Shown here: positions 27,037 through 36,951 of the stretch, in pieces
Position numbering within the stretch: the stretch's first letter is position 1
How the letters are laid out: each line of letters starts with the position of its first letter
NCBI GenBank assembly: GCA_019639175.1
Contig: JAHBSK010000005.1
Location: forward strand, 275,850-339,849
From: Acidobacteriota bacterium
Lineage (GTDB): Bacteria > Acidobacteriota > Blastocatellia > Pyrinomonadales > Pyrinomonadaceae
DNA length: 64,000 nucleotides
Direction of reading: 5' to 3'
Made by a program: the position numbers and the translations under genes
The notes under the pieces: generated by a model
Seen by the model: the letters and a program-made list of their open reading frames with translations, nothing else
Database searches by the model: none
What the model was told of the DNA's origin: nothing

Positions 27037-28425
27037 TCACAATCTTTCTTGAAGATATTCTTTCAACGCATCAACGCTGATGCGTTCCTGTTCCCATGTG
27101 TCGCGGTTGCGGACGGTGACGGAGTTGTCTTCGAGGGATTCGTGATCGACGGTGACGCAGAACGGCGTGCCGATCTCGTCCTGGCGGGCGTAGAGTTTGC
27201 CGATGCCGCCGGTATCGTCATAAACGGCTCGCATTGAGGGCTGAAGGTCATGTTTGATCCGTTTTGCCATCTCCACGATCTCCGGTTTGTTCTTAGCCAG
27301 CGGCAAAACGGCGACCTTGATCGGAGCAAGTTCGGGTTTGAGCTTGAGGATAACTCGCTTTTCGCTTTTATCGTTCGTGCGTTCTTCGTAGGCGTCCATC
27401 ATTATTGCCAAAAGGGTGCGATTTACCCCGATGGCCGGCTCAATTACATACGGGTAAAAACGCTCGTTGGTTTGCGGGTCAAAATAAGAAAGATCTTCCG
27501 TCGTATCCTGATTTATTCGTTTCCCTTCGGCGTCTTCGGGTTTTTTGGAATGAACTCGCAGATCGTAATCGGTACGATTAGCAATTCCCATCAGTTCGTC
27601 CCACTGCTTGTCCTCGTCTTCGCGTTCGGGAAAAAAGCGGTACATTATATCGACCGTTCTGACGGCGTAATGGGCAAGCTCTTCTTTGGTCTGTTCGTAA
27701 AGAGAAAGGTTTTCAGACGAGATGCCCAGCGAACCGATCCATTCGCTAAAACCGTCTATCCATTCCTGATGTATTCGCGGAGCGTCTTCGGCTCGGCAGA
27801 AATATTCCATTTCCATCTGCTCAAACTCGCGCGTACGAAAAATGAAATTTCCCGGCGTGATCTCATTGCGAAACGCCTTGCCGATCTGAGCAATGCCGAA
27901 CGGCAGCTTTCGCCGCGATGTATCGAGAACATTTTTGAAATTGGTAAAAATGCCCTGCGCCGTTTCGGGCCGCAGATAAGCAAGCGCCGATTCATCCTCT
28001 TCGACCGATGCGGCTCCAAGCGTTGTCCGCAGCATCATGTTGAACTGACGCGGCTCGGTCAGGTTCTTTGAACCGCAATTAGGACACACAGCTTTGCTGT
28101 CCGCCGGATCGACCTCCAATTTATCAAGCCTGAGCCGCGATTTGCACTCACGGCAATCGACCAGCGGATCGCTGAACGTGTCTTCGTGGCCCGAATATTT
28201 CCATACCAAACGATTCTGGATTATCGACGAATCAAGCCCTTCGATATCATCGCGTTCATAGACCAGCCAGTTCCACCAGCTTTTTTTGATATTGTTGGCA
28301 AGCTCAACGCCGAGCGGGCCGTAATCCCATGACGAGCCAAGCCCTCCGTAAATATCCGACGCCGGAAAGACAAAACCCCTTCGTTTTGAAAGAGATACAA
28401 TGGTTTCAATATTTGGTGCTGACAT
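27037..28425 (-). CDS. glyS: Glycyl-tRNA synthetase, alpha2 type
   Basis: The product is a class II synthetase of 462 residues charging tRNA-Gly, of the homodimeric type rather than the alpha2beta2 bacterial type. Start ATG 28425 gives MSAPNIETIVSLSKRRGFVFPAS, the conserved N-terminus; further upstream codons are repeat sequence. A zinc site with two CxxC pairs (CRECKS, CPNCGS) lies near residues 92-120. Motif 2 is GKAFRNEITPGNF with FRTREFEQMEMEYF; motif 3 is GVNRTLLAIMMDAY. The C-terminal anticodon domain reads IKVAVLPL. Follows pnp in the same direction. Confidence 0.95.
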   Translation of the reverse strand: MSAPNIETIVSLSKRRGFVFPASDIYGGLGSSWDYGPLGVELANNIKKSWWNWLVYERDDIEGLDSSIIQNRLVWKYSGHEDTFSDPLVDCRECKSRLRLDKLEVDPADSKAVCPNCGSKNLTEPRQFNMMLRTTLGAASVEEDESALAYLRPETAQGIFTNFKNVLDTSRRKLPFGIAQIGKAFRNEITPGNFIFRTREFEQMEMEYFCRAEDAPRIHQEWIDGFSEWIGSLGISSENLSLYEQTKEELAHYAVRTVDIMYRFFPEREDEDKQWDELMGIANRTDYDLRVHSKKPEDAEGKRINQDTTEDLSYFDPQTNERFYPYVIEPAIGVNRTLLAIMMDAYEERTNDKSEKRVILKLKPELAPIKVAVLPLAKNKPEIVEMAKRIKHDLQPSMRAVYDDTGGIGKLYARQDEIGTPFCVTVDHESLEDNSVTVRNRDTWEQERISVDALKEYLQERL

Positions 28426-28434
28426 ATAAATATT

Positions 28435-28496
28435 GGTCACAGAGAATACAAAGGACACAGAGGTGTAAACTCAGTGCCCTTCAGATCCTCTTTCTA
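28435..28496. repeat. CACAGAG-type spacer repeat, pnp-glyS
   Basis: GGTCACAGAG, GGACACAGAGG and the weaker CAGATCCTCTTTC form degenerate direct and inverted units. Same family look as the CGCAGAGA elements at 32747, 38788 and 60790. Confidence 0.55.
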
Positions 28497-28505
28497 ACGA
28501 GCCGG

Positions 28506-30635
28506 CTAGTCCTCGCTGCCGCCGGCTTCTTTCGCCTTTTCCTCAGCAAGCACTGCTTTGCGGGAAAGCTTGATCTTGTTGCCTTCCTTGCCGATGCATT
28601 TGACGAGTATCTGCTGGCCTTCCTTGAGTTCATCACGGACGTCCTTGACGCGGCGGTCTGAGATCTCAGAAATATGCAGCAGGCCGTCGAGTCCCGGAAT
28701 GATCTCAACGAACGCTCCGAAATCAACGATCCTCGAAACTGTGCCGAGATAGGTTTCACCAACTTCGGCCTCTGCCGTGATCGCCTTGATGCGGGCAATT
28801 GCTTCTTCGGCTGCGGCTCCGTCGGCGGTCGCGATAAGAACAGTTCCGTCGTCTTCGATGTCGATCTTGGCACCGGTCTCTTCGGTAAGAGCACGTATGA
28901 CCGAACCGCCTTTGCCGATAACATCGCGGATCTTGTCAGGATGTATCTTGAGCGTGATGATGCGCGGTGCATGTTTGGAAATATCCTCACGTGGTTCGGC
29001 AATTGCCTGTTCCATTATGCCGAGAATATGCATGCGGCCTTTTCTAGCCTGCTCAAGAGCTTCCTGCAGGATCATAGCGTTGATGCCTGCGACCTTGATG
29101 TCCATCTGCAGAGCGGTGATGCCCTCAGCCGAACCTGTCACCTTGAAATCCATATCGCCGTAGTGATCTTCGGCTCCGGCAATGTCGGAAAGTATCGCAT
29201 AACGATTGCCTTCCATCACCAGGCCCATCGCAACACCTGCAACGGGACGCTTGATCGGGACACCGGCATCCATCAGGCTCAAGATGCCGCCGCAGACCGA
29301 TGCCATCGACGACGATCCGTTCGATTCGGTAATGTCGGAAACAATGCGGAGCGTGTAAGGAAAATCCGCTTCGTCAGGCAAGACCGCCTCGATGGCACGA
29401 CGGGCAAGGTTGCCGTGGCCTGTTTCGCGACGCGACGTTCCGCCAAAGCGGCCCGCTTCGCCAACCGAATAGGGCGGAAAATTATAGTGCAGCATAAAGC
29501 GGCGCTTTACCTCGCCCTTTTCGATGTCATCCATATACTGCTCGTCCATTTTGGTTCCGAGCGTCGTGGTGACATTGGCCTGCGTTTCGCCGCGTGTGAA
29601 AAGTGCCGAGCCGTGAACGCGCGGCAGCCAGCCTACCTCGCATGTGATCGGACGTATCTCCGAGAATTTGCGTCCGTCCGGCCGGCGGCGATTGACCAGC
29701 ATATCCTCGCGGAAGATCTTTTCCTTTAACTGGCTGAAAGCTTTGCCGGCTGCGGCCCTTGCTCCCGGATCATCTTCAGGATAGCTTTCGATGACCTCTT
29801 TTTTAAGAGCGTCGATCTCGGCATAGCTCGTCAGCTTGTCCTTGCCTGTTGTGTCCAGAGCGGAGCGAAGCTTGTCCGTCCACGTTTTTTCGACATCGGC
29901 AACCACATGTTCATCAATAAATCCGGGTTCGAATACACGCTTTTTGATGTCGAGGGCCTTGCCCAATTCCTTCTGCCACAAACAGAGGCGTTTGACCTCC
30001 TTATGAGCAAGCATCAGAGCTTCGAGCATGATGTTTTCGGCAACCTCATTCGCTTCTGCCTCGACCATTACGATGGCCTCTTCCGTGCCGGCGACAACGA
30101 GGTTCAGGTCCGATTCGCGTCGTTCTTCAAATGTCGGATTGACAATATATTTGCCGTCGATCAGGCCGATGCGAATGCCCGCGATCGGATTTTCGAACGG
30201 GATGTCAGAGAGATACAAGGCACACGACGCACCGGTTATCGCGATCACGTCAGGATCGTTCTCACCGTCGGATGAAATAACGGTTCCGACTATCTGCGTC
30301 TCAAACCTGTAGCCGTCTGGGAACAGCGGACGCACGGGACGGTCGATCAGGCGGCATGTCAAAACCTCTTTTTCGCTCGGACGGCCTTCGCGGCGGAAAT
30401 AGTTTCCGGGAATGCGTCCGGCGGAATAGCTTGATTCACGGTACTCAACCGTAAGGGGAAAGAAATCCAGTCCTTCCTTTGCCGTTCTCATGCTCACCGC
30501 CGTCACCAGCAGCATTGTTTCGCCATAGCGAATTACGACCGAACCATCGGCCTGTTTGGCGACCTTTCCTGTTTCAACGATCAATTCCTCGCCGCCAACT
30601 TTTATTGATTCTTTCAAATATTTCTTCTGTGTCAT
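28506..30635 (-). CDS. pnp: Polyribonucleotide nucleotidyltransferase (PNPase)
   Basis: PNPase degrades RNA 3'-to-5' by phosphorolysis and is a degradosome component. The 709-residue protein holds two RNase PH cores (about 1-220 and 310-545; the second with GETQANVTTTLG and GHGNLARRAIEAVLP), an intervening helical domain, a KH domain at about 555-615 (DVIGKGGSVIRAL) and an S1 domain at about 625-695 (GTVSRIVDFGAFVEI). GAGG lies seven bases before the ATG. It follows rpsO in the classic rpsO-pnp order; a GC-rich hairpin in the leader (30655-30688) would suit autoregulation, as in enterobacteria, but this is inferred. Confidence 0.98.
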   Translation of the reverse strand: MTQKKYLKESIKVGGEELIVETGKVAKQADGSVVIRYGETMLLVTAVSMRTAKEGLDFFPLTVEYRESSYSAGRIPGNYFRREGRPSEKEVLTCRLIDRPVRPLFPDGYRFETQIVGTVISSDGENDPDVIAITGASCALYLSDIPFENPIAGIRIGLIDGKYIVNPTFEERRESDLNLVVAGTEEAIVMVEAEANEVAENIMLEALMLAHKEVKRLCLWQKELGKALDIKKRVFEPGFIDEHVVADVEKTWTDKLRSALDTTGKDKLTSYAEIDALKKEVIESYPEDDPGARAAAGKAFSQLKEKIFREDMLVNRRRPDGRKFSEIRPITCEVGWLPRVHGSALFTRGETQANVTTTLGTKMDEQYMDDIEKGEVKRRFMLHYNFPPYSVGEAGRFGGTSRRETGHGNLARRAIEAVLPDEADFPYTLRIVSDITESNGSSSMASVCGGILSLMDAGVPIKRPVAGVAMGLVMEGNRYAILSDIAGAEDHYGDMDFKVTGSAEGITALQMDIKVAGINAMILQEALEQARKGRMHILGIMEQAIAEPREDISKHAPRIITLKIHPDKIRDVIGKGGSVIRALTEETGAKIDIEDDGTVLIATADGAAAEEAIARIKAITAEAEVGETYLGTVSRIVDFGAFVEIIPGLDGLLHISEISDRRVKDVRDELKEGQQILVKCIGKEGNKIKLSRKAVLAEEKAKEAGGSED

Positions 30636-30959
30636 CTATTTTCCTCAAAACAAAGGCGGCAAGAGCTGTTTCGTGAAGCCCCGCCGCCAGTGGAGATATG
30701 AATTTTATTCGACGTTCTTATCTGTGAATAGACAATTTCGCTGTCACGTTCAGCTGTCATATACAAACTCTTCGGAAAACGTCCGGTCCTTATGACCCGA
30801 AGCTATCAATCAGTAAAGTGAAAAAGCCGAAAGGTGAAAAAGTGTAAAAGTTTTAATGTGAAAAAGCTGGAAAATTCTATAATTAGCAAGTCCCCTCAAC
30901 AACCTAGAACCCATTTCCACTTTTTCCCTTTCTCACTCTTTCACTTTTCCCCTTTGAAT
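30636..30959. other. rpsO-pnp intergenic interval
   Basis: No gene in these 324 bp. It holds the pnp leader with a hairpin (GGCGGC 30655-30660 with GCCGCC 30683-30688), an AT-rich stretch that may carry a pnp promoter, and the large GTGAAAAAG repeat element next to rpsO. Confidence 0.6.
30820..30956. repeat. GTGAAAAAG-type paired repeat, rpsO-pnp spacer
   Basis: The left arm (30820-30868) has units GTGAAAAAG-CCGAAAG-GTGAAAAAGTGTAAAAG. The right arm (30915-30956) is the inverted complement type, CACTTTTTCCCTTTCTCACTC then TTTCACTTTTCC. A unique core of about 45 bp lies between. Confidence 0.7.
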
Positions 30960-31229
30960 TTACCTTCTCAATCCAAGTTTCTTGATTATCTCATGGTATT
31001 CGTTGATATTCTTACGCTTGAGATAATCCAACAATTTGCGCCTTCGCGAGACCATTTTGAGCAGGCCGCGACGGGAGTGATTATCCTTTTTGTGTAACCT
31101 GAAATGCTCGGTCAACTCATTGATGCGCTGTGTCAACAGTGCAACCTGTATCTGTGACGACCCCGTGTCGCTGCCATGGGTCTTATAGTCCGATAGTATC
31201 TGTTCTTTTGTTTCTTTTGCTGTAGCCAT
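30960..31229 (-). CDS. rpsO: 30S ribosomal protein S15
   Basis: S15 binds the central domain of 16S rRNA and bridges to the 50S subunit. The 89-residue protein has the usual length and motifs: [41 protein letters not shown] and [13 protein letters not shown]. It precedes pnp. Upstream (31230-31362) a TTGACC and AT-rich stretch on the minus strand could hold a promoter, but no well-spaced -10 was found. AGGAGAGG is present about 20 bases upstream of the start, further than ideal. Confidence 0.98.
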   Translation of the reverse strand: MATAKETKEQILSDYKTHGSDTGSSQIQVALLTQRINELTEHFRLHKKDNHSRRGLLKMVSRRRKLLDYLKRKNINEYHEIIKKLGLRR

Positions 31230-31362
31230 GTTATAGCCGGCTCAAAAAATAGCCTCTCCTTTTGTACGCAGTAACTCCGGAAACTATGCCCGGCAACCGC
31301 GAAATGTTAATAAAAATAATGGTCAAGGCCACTCAGGACCTCTTGATCCATTTCAAATAATT

Positions 31363-32736
31363 CTACACTTTTTCCACCTTATTTTCCACTAAACTAAACT
31401 CTTCCATAAACTTAGTAGAAAAATTTCCGCTTCGGAATCTTTCATCGGCCATTATTTTTTTGTGGAGCGGAATGGTGGTCTTTATGCCTTCGACGACCAT
31501 CATGTCCAGGGCGCGCTGCATACGGGCGATGGCAAGTTCGCGGGTTCTGGCGTGGACAATGAGCTTTGCGATCATCGAATCGTAATACGGCGGCACGACA
31601 TAGCCCGGATAAACGGCTGTGTCCACGCGAACGCCAGGCCCGCCGGGAATATTGAATACGGTTATTCTGCCCGGGCTTGGTGTGAATTTCTCGGGATCCT
31701 CGGCATTTATGCGGCATTCTATCGAGTGTCCGACCATCTGAACATCGCTTTGTTCGTATTGGAGGTCCTCACCCGACGCAATGCGGATCTGGTTGCGGAC
31801 AATGTCGGCAAGCGTGACCATTTCCGTTACGGGATGCTCGACCTGGATGCGGGTATTCATTTCCATGAAGTAAAAACTTCCGTCCTCATCCAGCAGGAAC
31901 TCAAATGTTCCGGCGCTTGAATAACCTATTTCCTTGCAGGCATTTACGGCAACGGCTCCCATCGCCTCACGCTGTTCGGGCGTAAGAACCGCCGACGGAG
32001 CCTCTTCAAGCAGCTTCTGATGCCGCCGCTGAATGGAGCATTCCCTTTCGCCGAGATGAACACAGTTGCCGTGTTCGTCGGCAAGCACCTGTATCTCAAT
32101 ATGACGGGGCCGTTCTATGTAGCGTTCGATGTAAACAGAGCCGTTCTTAAAAGCTGCCAATGCCTCGCTCTGTGCCATTTCAAGGTTGCTGCTCAATTCA
32201 CTTTCGGAACGAACGATCCGCATTCCTCTGCCGCCGCCGCCGGCCGCAGCTTTGATGATGACCGGAAAACCGATCTCGCGTGCAAGTGCCGCTGCCTCTT
32301 CTGGCGATTCGATAGGATCGGGGCTGCCGGGCAGGATCGGCACACCGGCTGCGGCCATTGTCCTGCGGGCCTCGACCTTGTCACCCATCATGGCGATAAC
32401 GTCGGCTCTCGGGCCTATGAATTTGATGTTACAGTCGTCGCAGATCTTTGCGAAGGTAGCCGATTCCGCCAGAAAACCGTAGCCGGGATGAATGGCGTCA
32501 ACATTGGTTATCTCTGCCGCGCTGATGATGGCAGGAATGTTGAGATAGCTTTCCGCCGAAGGATTGCCGCCGACACAGATGGCCTCGTCGGCATATCTGA
32601 CGTGAAGGGCCTCGCGGTCAGCCTCGGAATGAACGGCCACCGTTTTGATGCCCATTTCCTTACACGTCCAGATGATGCGGCAGGCGATCTCGCCGCGATT
32701 TGCTATCAGTATCTTGCGAATTTCTCTTACAGCCAT
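31363..32736 (-). CDS. accC: Acetyl-CoA carboxylase, biotin carboxylase subunit
   Basis: AccC carboxylates the biotin carried by AccB in the first step of fatty-acid synthesis. The 457-residue protein has the N-terminal [14 protein letters not shown], the ATP-grasp loop [11 protein letters not shown] (about 163-173), EKREC-type segment [19 protein letters not shown], and the catalytic [14 protein letters not shown]. It sits downstream of accB across a 108-bp spacer holding a CGCAGAG repeat. Cytoplasmic, complete. Confidence 0.98.
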   Translation of the reverse strand: MAVREIRKILIANRGEIACRIIWTCKEMGIKTVAVHSEADREALHVRYADEAICVGGNPSAESYLNIPAIISAAEITNVDAIHPGYGFLAESATFAKICDDCNIKFIGPRADVIAMMGDKVEARRTMAAAGVPILPGSPDPIESPEEAAALAREIGFPVIIKAAAGGGGRGMRIVRSESELSSNLEMAQSEALAAFKNGSVYIERYIERPRHIEIQVLADEHGNCVHLGERECSIQRRHQKLLEEAPSAVLTPEQREAMGAVAVNACKEIGYSSAGTFEFLLDEDGSFYFMEMNTRIQVEHPVTEMVTLADIVRNQIRIASGEDLQYEQSDVQMVGHSIECRINAEDPEKFTPSPGRITVFNIPGGPGVRVDTAVYPGYVVPPYYDSMIAKLIVHARTRELAIARMQRALDMMVVEGIKTTIPLHKKIMADERFRSGNFSTKFMEEFSLVENKVEKV

Positions 32737-32746
32737 GTACTTTAAA

Positions 32747-32840
32747 CCACTGAGACGCGGAGCCGCAGAGTTGGAAAACGAAGAAGGAATATGTGAAAAT
32801 CCTCTGAATTATTCTCTGCTTCTCCGCGTCTCGGCGGTGA
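32747..32840. repeat. CGCAGAG/CTCTGCG paired repeat, accB-accC spacer
   Basis: Left arm CCACTGAGACGCGGAGCCGC then AGAG (32747-32770); right arm TTCTCTGCTTCTCCGCGTCT then CGGCGGTGA (32812-32840). They are approximate inverted complements around a unique core of about 40 bp. Confidence 0.75.
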
Positions 32841-32844
32841 ATAA

Positions 32845-33318
32845 CTATTTTTTGATGCCAAAAAGAGGCTGGCCATATTCAATGGGCTGTCCGTTCTCAA
32901 CATAGACGCGAACGACCTCACCTGAAACTTCGGCCTGTATCTCATTCATCAGCTTCATCGCTTCAACTATGCAAACCACGGTATCGGGCGTGACCGTGCT
33001 GCCTTCCTTGACATACGGTTCCTTGTCCGGCCCCGGAGCGCGATAGAATGTGCCGACTATCGGCGATGTTATCTTGTGCAGCCCTTCATCAGGGTCGGCA
33101 GCTTCGACCGGTTTTTCCGCCGGTGCCGAAACCGCGGCGGGTGCCGCAGGAGCCGCGACCGGAGCAGGCTGATACGACGAAACCGCGACCTGCTTGCTCA
33201 GGCGGATCTTGATGTTCTCATTCTCGAACTTGAAATCCGTAAAGCCGTACTCACTTACAAGATCGGCCAACTGACGGATCTCGTCCAGATCGAACGATGA
33301 TGAAGCGGTCGTGTCCAT
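32845..33318 (-). CDS. accB: Acetyl-CoA carboxylase, biotin carboxyl carrier protein
   Basis: AccB carries biotin between the carboxylase and carboxyltransferase. ATG 33318 gives 157 residues and begins MDTTASSSFDLDEIRQLADLV, the family N-terminus, with GAGG eight bases upstream; an ATG at 33384 would add 22 non-conserved residues. An Ala/Pro-rich flexible linker (about residues 50-80) leads to the biotinyl domain with biotinylation lysine in EAMKLM at Lys122. It lies between rplQ and accC; placing accBC after the alpha operon ties lipid synthesis to ribosome production. Confidence 0.96.
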   Translation of the reverse strand: MDTTASSSFDLDEIRQLADLVSEYGFTDFKFENENIKIRLSKQVAVSSYQPAPVAAPAAPAAVSAPAEKPVEAADPDEGLHKITSPIVGTFYRAPGPDKEPYVKEGSTVTPDTVVCIVEAMKLMNEIQAEVSGEVVRVYVENGQPIEYGQPLFGIKK

Positions 33319-33410
33319 GTCAGAAACCTCTTCTTCCTTCAGGTTCTTTTCACCAGCAGGTGCTGAGGCCATATTGTCTCCCATTTTGGCTTTGCCCCCA
33401 ATAGACCGGA

Positions 33411-33914
33411 CTATCCGTTTGCCGCGAGTTCGCGCGGATTGTCCACCAGTTCGATGACCGCCAGTTCGGCATTGTCGCCGGAGCGTCGGCCCAGGCGAAT
33501 GATACGCGTGTAACCGCCGGAACGATCCTTATAGCGAACGCCGAGTTCGCCGAACAATCTCTGCACGGCCTTGACGCCGGCCGTCCTTTCGATCGTTTCC
33601 TTTGCTTCGCCCTTTTTACCGCGAAAACGGCTCTGTTCCTGTTTGAACGTCGAGTTTCCGGCGTGAAAGAACCTTGCCGCCTGGCGCCGCAGGTGAACTT
33701 CCTGTGCCTTAGCGTCGTCACCGCTCAGATTCTGGGCCTTCTTCGCAAGCGTTATAACCTTTTCAACGAAAGGACGCAGTTCCTTGGCTTTCGGGACCGT
33801 CGTCACGATATGCTCCTTTTCAGAGTTTATCAAAGACGTCGCCATATTGCGGAGCATCGACATGCGATGTTCCGCGGTTCTGCCCAATTTACGATGTGCT
33901 TTTAAATGTCTCAT
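33411..33914 (-). CDS. rplQ: 50S ribosomal protein L17
   Basis: L17 lies near the peptide exit tunnel. ATG 33914 gives 167 residues starting MRHLKAHRKLGRTAEHR, the family start; a TTG or ATG further up is unlikely. Conserved MLRNMATSLI and ITTVPKAKELRPFVEKVITLAK are present, with the YTRIIRLGRRSGDNAELAVIEL end. Residues about 60-100 form a basic insertion (RRQAARFFHAG...). Last ribosomal gene of the alpha group, after rpoA. Confidence 0.97.
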   Translation of the reverse strand: MRHLKAHRKLGRTAEHRMSMLRNMATSLINSEKEHIVTTVPKAKELRPFVEKVITLAKKAQNLSGDDAKAQEVHLRRQAARFFHAGNSTFKQEQSRFRGKKGEAKETIERTAGVKAVQRLFGELGVRYKDRSGGYTRIIRLGRRSGDNAELAVIELVDNPRELAANG

Positions 33915-33930
33915 TTCCAAAAATACCAAT

Positions 33931-33966
33931 AGGACATATACGTCGCATAAGACCTATATGTCCCAT
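33931..33966. repeat. GGACATATA/TATATGTCC paired repeat, rpoA-rplQ spacer
   Basis: AGGACATATACG and CCTATATGTCCCA are inverted relatives around CATAAGA. A close relative, GGACATATATGTCC, occurs at 44923-44938 in the rplX-rplN spacer. Confidence 0.6.
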
Positions 33967-33972
33967 TCACTG

Positions 33973-34989
33973 TTAATCAAGATCTCTGCCGCCCGAACCC
34001 GGTATCGGATTGCCCTGTTCATCAAAATCCATTCCGAAATCGAGTCCCATGCCGTGCAGCAGGTCCTTGATCTCGGTCAGTGATTTCTTGCCGAAATTCT
34101 TTGTGTGGAGCATGTCCTTTTCACTGCGTTTGATAAGGTCGCGGATCGAGCGGATGTCCGCATTCTTAAGGCAATTATATGAACGCACGGACAGTTCAAG
34201 CTCATCGACCGGCTTATCTAGCAGGTCGTTGCGCATCAGCGGCGGACGGGCAATGTCCTCGTATTTATATTCTTCTTCCTCTTCCTCAAAATTGATGAAG
34301 ATGGACATGTGATCTTTTACAAGCTTTGCCGCAAGGCCGATGGAATCTTCGGGCTTTACCGAGCCGTCCGTCCAGACCTCAATGGTCAGCTTGTCAAATT
34401 CCGTGTTCGAACCCTGACGGGTCTTATCTACGGTGTAATTGACCTTTTTTATCGGCGTATGGACCGAATCAATCGGGATATAACCGACAGAAAGGTCCTC
34501 GTCATTGTTTGCCTCGGCGGAAACGTAGCCTCGGCCGCGTTTGAGCCGCATCTCGATATTCAGCGAACCCGATCCGCTGATCGTGGCGATGTGAACTTCC
34601 TGATCCAGGATCTCAACGTCGCCGTCCGCTTCTATATCCGCGCTGGTGACAGCCCCCGATCCCTTTTTGCTGATGCTCAGTGTTTTGGGGCCGCCTCCGT
34701 GAAGGACAAAAGGTATCTGTTTCAAATTAAGGATAACGTCGGTCGCATCCTCCACGACGCCCTTGATCAATGAGAACTCATGCTCGACCCCTTCGATCTT
34801 GACCGCGGTGATGGCCGCTCCCTCAATGGAGGAAAGCAGCGCGCGGCGTATCGAATTTCCGATCGTTGTGCCGAACCCGCGTTCGAACGGCTGGGCGTAG
34901 AAGCGGCCATAGCGTTCCGTAAGGGTTTCGCTGTCCACATTCAACCGGCCCGGCATCTGGAAGTCTGTCCAATTGTTGCTTTGAGTCAT
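33973..34989 (-). CDS. rpoA: RNA polymerase alpha subunit
   Basis: RpoA dimerises to nucleate RNA polymerase assembly. The 338-residue protein has the N-terminal assembly domain ([42 protein letters not shown]) and, after an acidic linker ([12 protein letters not shown]), the C-terminal DNA/activator-binding domain with [20 protein letters not shown] and [12 protein letters not shown]. Usual order rpsD-rpoA-rplQ. Complete. Confidence 0.98.
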   Translation of the reverse strand: MTQSNNWTDFQMPGRLNVDSETLTERYGRFYAQPFERGFGTTIGNSIRRALLSSIEGAAITAVKIEGVEHEFSLIKGVVEDATDVILNLKQIPFVLHGGGPKTLSISKKGSGAVTSADIEADGDVEILDQEVHIATISGSGSLNIEMRLKRGRGYVSAEANNDEDLSVGYIPIDSVHTPIKKVNYTVDKTRQGSNTEFDKLTIEVWTDGSVKPEDSIGLAAKLVKDHMSIFINFEEEEEEYKYEDIARPPLMRNDLLDKPVDELELSVRSYNCLKNADIRSIRDLIKRSEKDMLHTKNFGKKSLTEIKDLLHGMGLDFGMDFDEQGNPIPGSGGRDLD

Positions 34990-35086
34990 ATTATTTTAAA
35001 GTTCGTAAAGTTCGCCGGATAACGTACTGTGGACGATATGTTCGGAAACACCTTCCGAACCGCCCGACGCCGGCGAACCTGGTCAA

Positions 35087-35716
35087 CTATTTACTATAAA
35101 GCTCGACGATCAACTGCTCGTTAATATTCGGATCAATGTCCTGCCTGGTCGGCAATGACGAGACGGAAACGCCCACACCGCTGTCCGCCGTAAGCCATGA
35201 CGGACGCCCGCGGCCTGCGGCAGTTTGCCATGCGGCATCAACATGCGCATTTGTCTGGCTTTTTTCCTTGATGGTGATAACGTCACCGACCCTTACCTGA
35301 AATGAAGGGATATTGACCTTTTTGTCATTGACAAGGACGTGGCCGTGATTGACAAGCTGGCGTGCCTGTCGGCGCGATGTGGCAAAACCGGCACGATATA
35401 CCGCGTTGTCCAGCCTTCTTTCCAAAATGAAAAGAAGATTTTCGCCCGTGACGCCTTTTTGCCGCAGGGCCTTGTCAAAATAATTCCTGAACTGCTTTTC
35501 GAGAATGAAATACATTCTCTTTACCTTCTGCTTCTCGCGAAGCTGCTGGCCGTAACCCACCAGCATCTTGCGTCTGGCGGCACCGTGTTGTCCCGGAGGG
35601 TTGGTTCCGCGCCTCTCGATAGCACAGGAAGGCTTAAAGCACCTGTCGCCTTTCAAAAATAATTTTCCGCCTTCGCGGCGGCACAAACGGCACACCGCAT
35701 CTCTGTATCTAGCCAT
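35087..35716 (-). CDS. rpsD: 30S ribosomal protein S4 (zinc-binding form)
   Basis: S4 starts 16S rRNA assembly and can act in translational control. The 209-residue protein carries an N-terminal Cys9-x2-Cys12 and Cys26-x4-Cys31 set, the zinc-binding form. The S4 RNA-binding domain reads [38 protein letters not shown]. It lies between rpsK and rpoA; the upstream spacer contains a large CAAAGG-type element. Complete. Confidence 0.98.
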   Translation of the reverse strand: MARYRDAVCRLCRREGGKLFLKGDRCFKPSCAIERRGTNPPGQHGAARRKMLVGYGQQLREKQKVKRMYFILEKQFRNYFDKALRQKGVTGENLLFILERRLDNAVYRAGFATSRRQARQLVNHGHVLVNDKKVNIPSFQVRVGDVITIKEKSQTNAHVDAAWQTAAGRGRPSWLTADSGVGVSVSSLPTRQDIDPNINEQLIVELYSK

Positions 35717-35740
35717 AATTTTTTGTTGCTTTCGGCAAAA

Positions 35741-35921
35741 TGATCTTTGACCTTTCTAAGACCTTTGACCATCGGTCATGGCGATCATTCTGCGAAAAAG
35801 TTTACGGGAACATCACGCCCCCTTCATCCTTTTGATAAGTAGATCGAGCCTGTTCAGGCCCGAATTCAAAGATCGAAGATCAAAGGCCAAAGGCTAAAGT
35901 CCAAAGACCAATGACCCAAGA
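35741..35921. repeat. TCAAAGG/CCTTTGA paired repeat, rpsK-rpsD spacer
   Basis: The left arm (35741-35780) has TGATCTTTGACCTTT, AGACCTTTGACCATCGGTCA. The right arm (35866-35921) has TCAAAGATCGAAGATCAAAG then GCCAAAGGCTAAAGTCCAAA and GACCAATGACCC. They are inverted in character with an 85-bp core; this is the longest such spacer in the block. Confidence 0.75.
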
Positions 35922-36320
35922 TCAAACCCTGCGACGCTTTGGCGGACGGCAGCCGTTGTGCGGGATGGGCGTGGTGTCGCGAATGGACGTCACGCGTATC
36001 CCGGCCTGAGCAACCGCTCTGATCGCCGATTCACGTCCGCCGCCCGGGCCTTTCACGCGAACCTCGGCCTCACGCATACCGGCCTCGACCGCCTTGCGGG
36101 CAACCTCTCCGGCGGCCTGCTGTGCGGCAAAAGGCGTCCCTTTGCGCGAACCGCGAAAACCGCGTGCTCCGGACGACGACTGAGCTATAAGATTTCCCTG
36201 ACTGTCGGTGATCGATATCAGCGTGTTGTTGAACGACGCCGAGATATGAACGATCCCGACCGGAATATTCTTCCGCTCCTTTTTCTTGAATACCTTTTTC
36301 TTACCTGTTGCTTTAGCCAT
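35922..36320 (-). CDS. rpsK: 30S ribosomal protein S11
   Basis: S11 lines the platform and mRNA exit channel. ATG 36320 gives 132 residues beginning [18 protein letters not shown]; codons upstream come from the repeat-rich spacer. Conserved [38 protein letters not shown] and [14 protein letters not shown] are present, ending [11 protein letters not shown]. The stop codon lies at the edge of the rpsK-rpsD spacer repeat. Normal order rpsM-rpsK-rpsD. Confidence 0.98.
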   Translation of the reverse strand: MAKATGKKKVFKKKERKNIPVGIVHISASFNNTLISITDSQGNLIAQSSSGARGFRGSRKGTPFAAQQAAGEVARKAVEAGMREAEVRVKGPGGGRESAIRAVAQAGIRVTSIRDTTPIPHNGCRPPKRRRV

Positions 36321-36325
36321 ATAAA

Positions 36326-36410
36326 TCAGTCTGGAGTCCCTGGTCTTAAGTCCGGAGCATGGCACTTGAATCGAACATCAGACTCAAGACCCAAGGCTCC
36401 GGACCCTCAA
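36326..36410. repeat. GGAGTC/GACTC paired repeat, rpsM-rpsK spacer
   Basis: The left arm is CAGTCTGGAGTCCCTGGTCT then TAAGTCCGGAGC; the right arm is CAGACTCAAGACCCAAGGCT then CCGGACCCTCAACT. Units are degenerate and arms inverted. Confidence 0.65.
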
Positions 36411-36794
36411 CTACTTCTTGCCCGGAGCCTTCTTCTTGGCGACCGCAGCCTTACGCGGCCCCTTGCGGGTGCGGGCGTTTGTCGATGTACGCTGTCCGCG
36501 AACGGGCAGACTTCTGCGATGTCTGAGGCCGCGATAGCAGCCGATGTCCATCAGACGCTTGATGTCCATCTGAACACGTTTGCGAAGGTCGCCCTCAATA
36601 TCTCCGTCCTGATCAAGGATGGTTCTGATCTTATTGAGTTCGTCTTCGGTCAGATCACGGATCTTAACGTCAACACCGATACCTGCTTTTCCGAGTATGT
36701 CGGTCGCGCGCGACCGGCCCACACCGTAGATATAGGTCAACCCTATCTCTGCCCTTTTGCCGGGCGGTAAATCAACTCCTGCTACACGAGCCAT
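36411..36794 (-). CDS. rpsM: 30S ribosomal protein S13
   Basis: S13 sits at the top of the 30S head and contacts the P-site tRNA and the 50S bridge. The 127-residue protein has [29 protein letters not shown], a central helical region and the C-terminal [26 protein letters not shown]. Basic tail [15 protein letters not shown]. Directly downstream of rpmJ, 18 bases. AGGAGAG lies five bases before the ATG. Confidence 0.98.
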   Translation of the reverse strand: MARVAGVDLPPGKRAEIGLTYIYGVGRSRATDILGKAGIGVDVKIRDLTEDELNKIRTILDQDGDIEGDLRKRVQMDIKRLMDIGCYRGLRHRRSLPVRGQRTSTNARTRKGPRKAAVAKKKAPGKK

Positions 36795-36812
36795 ATTCTC
36801 TCCTGAAAAATC

Positions 36813-36926
36813 CTATCCCTGGCGCTGTTTATGCTTCGGGTTTTCACAAATGACCCGGACAACACCCCTACGATGAATGATCTTGCACTTATCGCAGATC
36901 TTTTTTACTGAAGGACGTACTTTCAT
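36813..36926 (-). CDS. rpmJ: 50S ribosomal protein L36
   Basis: This 37-residue protein is too short for ordinary ORF listing but unmistakable: [17 protein letters not shown], then [20 protein letters not shown]. The zinc-binding set Cys11, Cys14, Cys27 and His32 is present (the zinc form). It lies between infA and rpsM in the usual position, 25 bases after infA. No strong Shine-Dalgarno site is seen. Confidence 0.97.
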   Translation of the reverse strand: MKVRPSVKKICDKCKIIHRRGVVRVICENPKHKQRQG

Positions 36927-36951
36927 AATGACACCCAACGCTTATGCGTTC

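Noticed and set aside
27250..28071. 273-codon plus-strand open frame
   Set aside because: It is antisense to glyS, which is an intact synthetase; the plus-strand translation has no motifs.
28674..29729. 351-codon plus-strand open frame
   Set aside because: Antisense to pnp; caused by the codon bias of the real gene.
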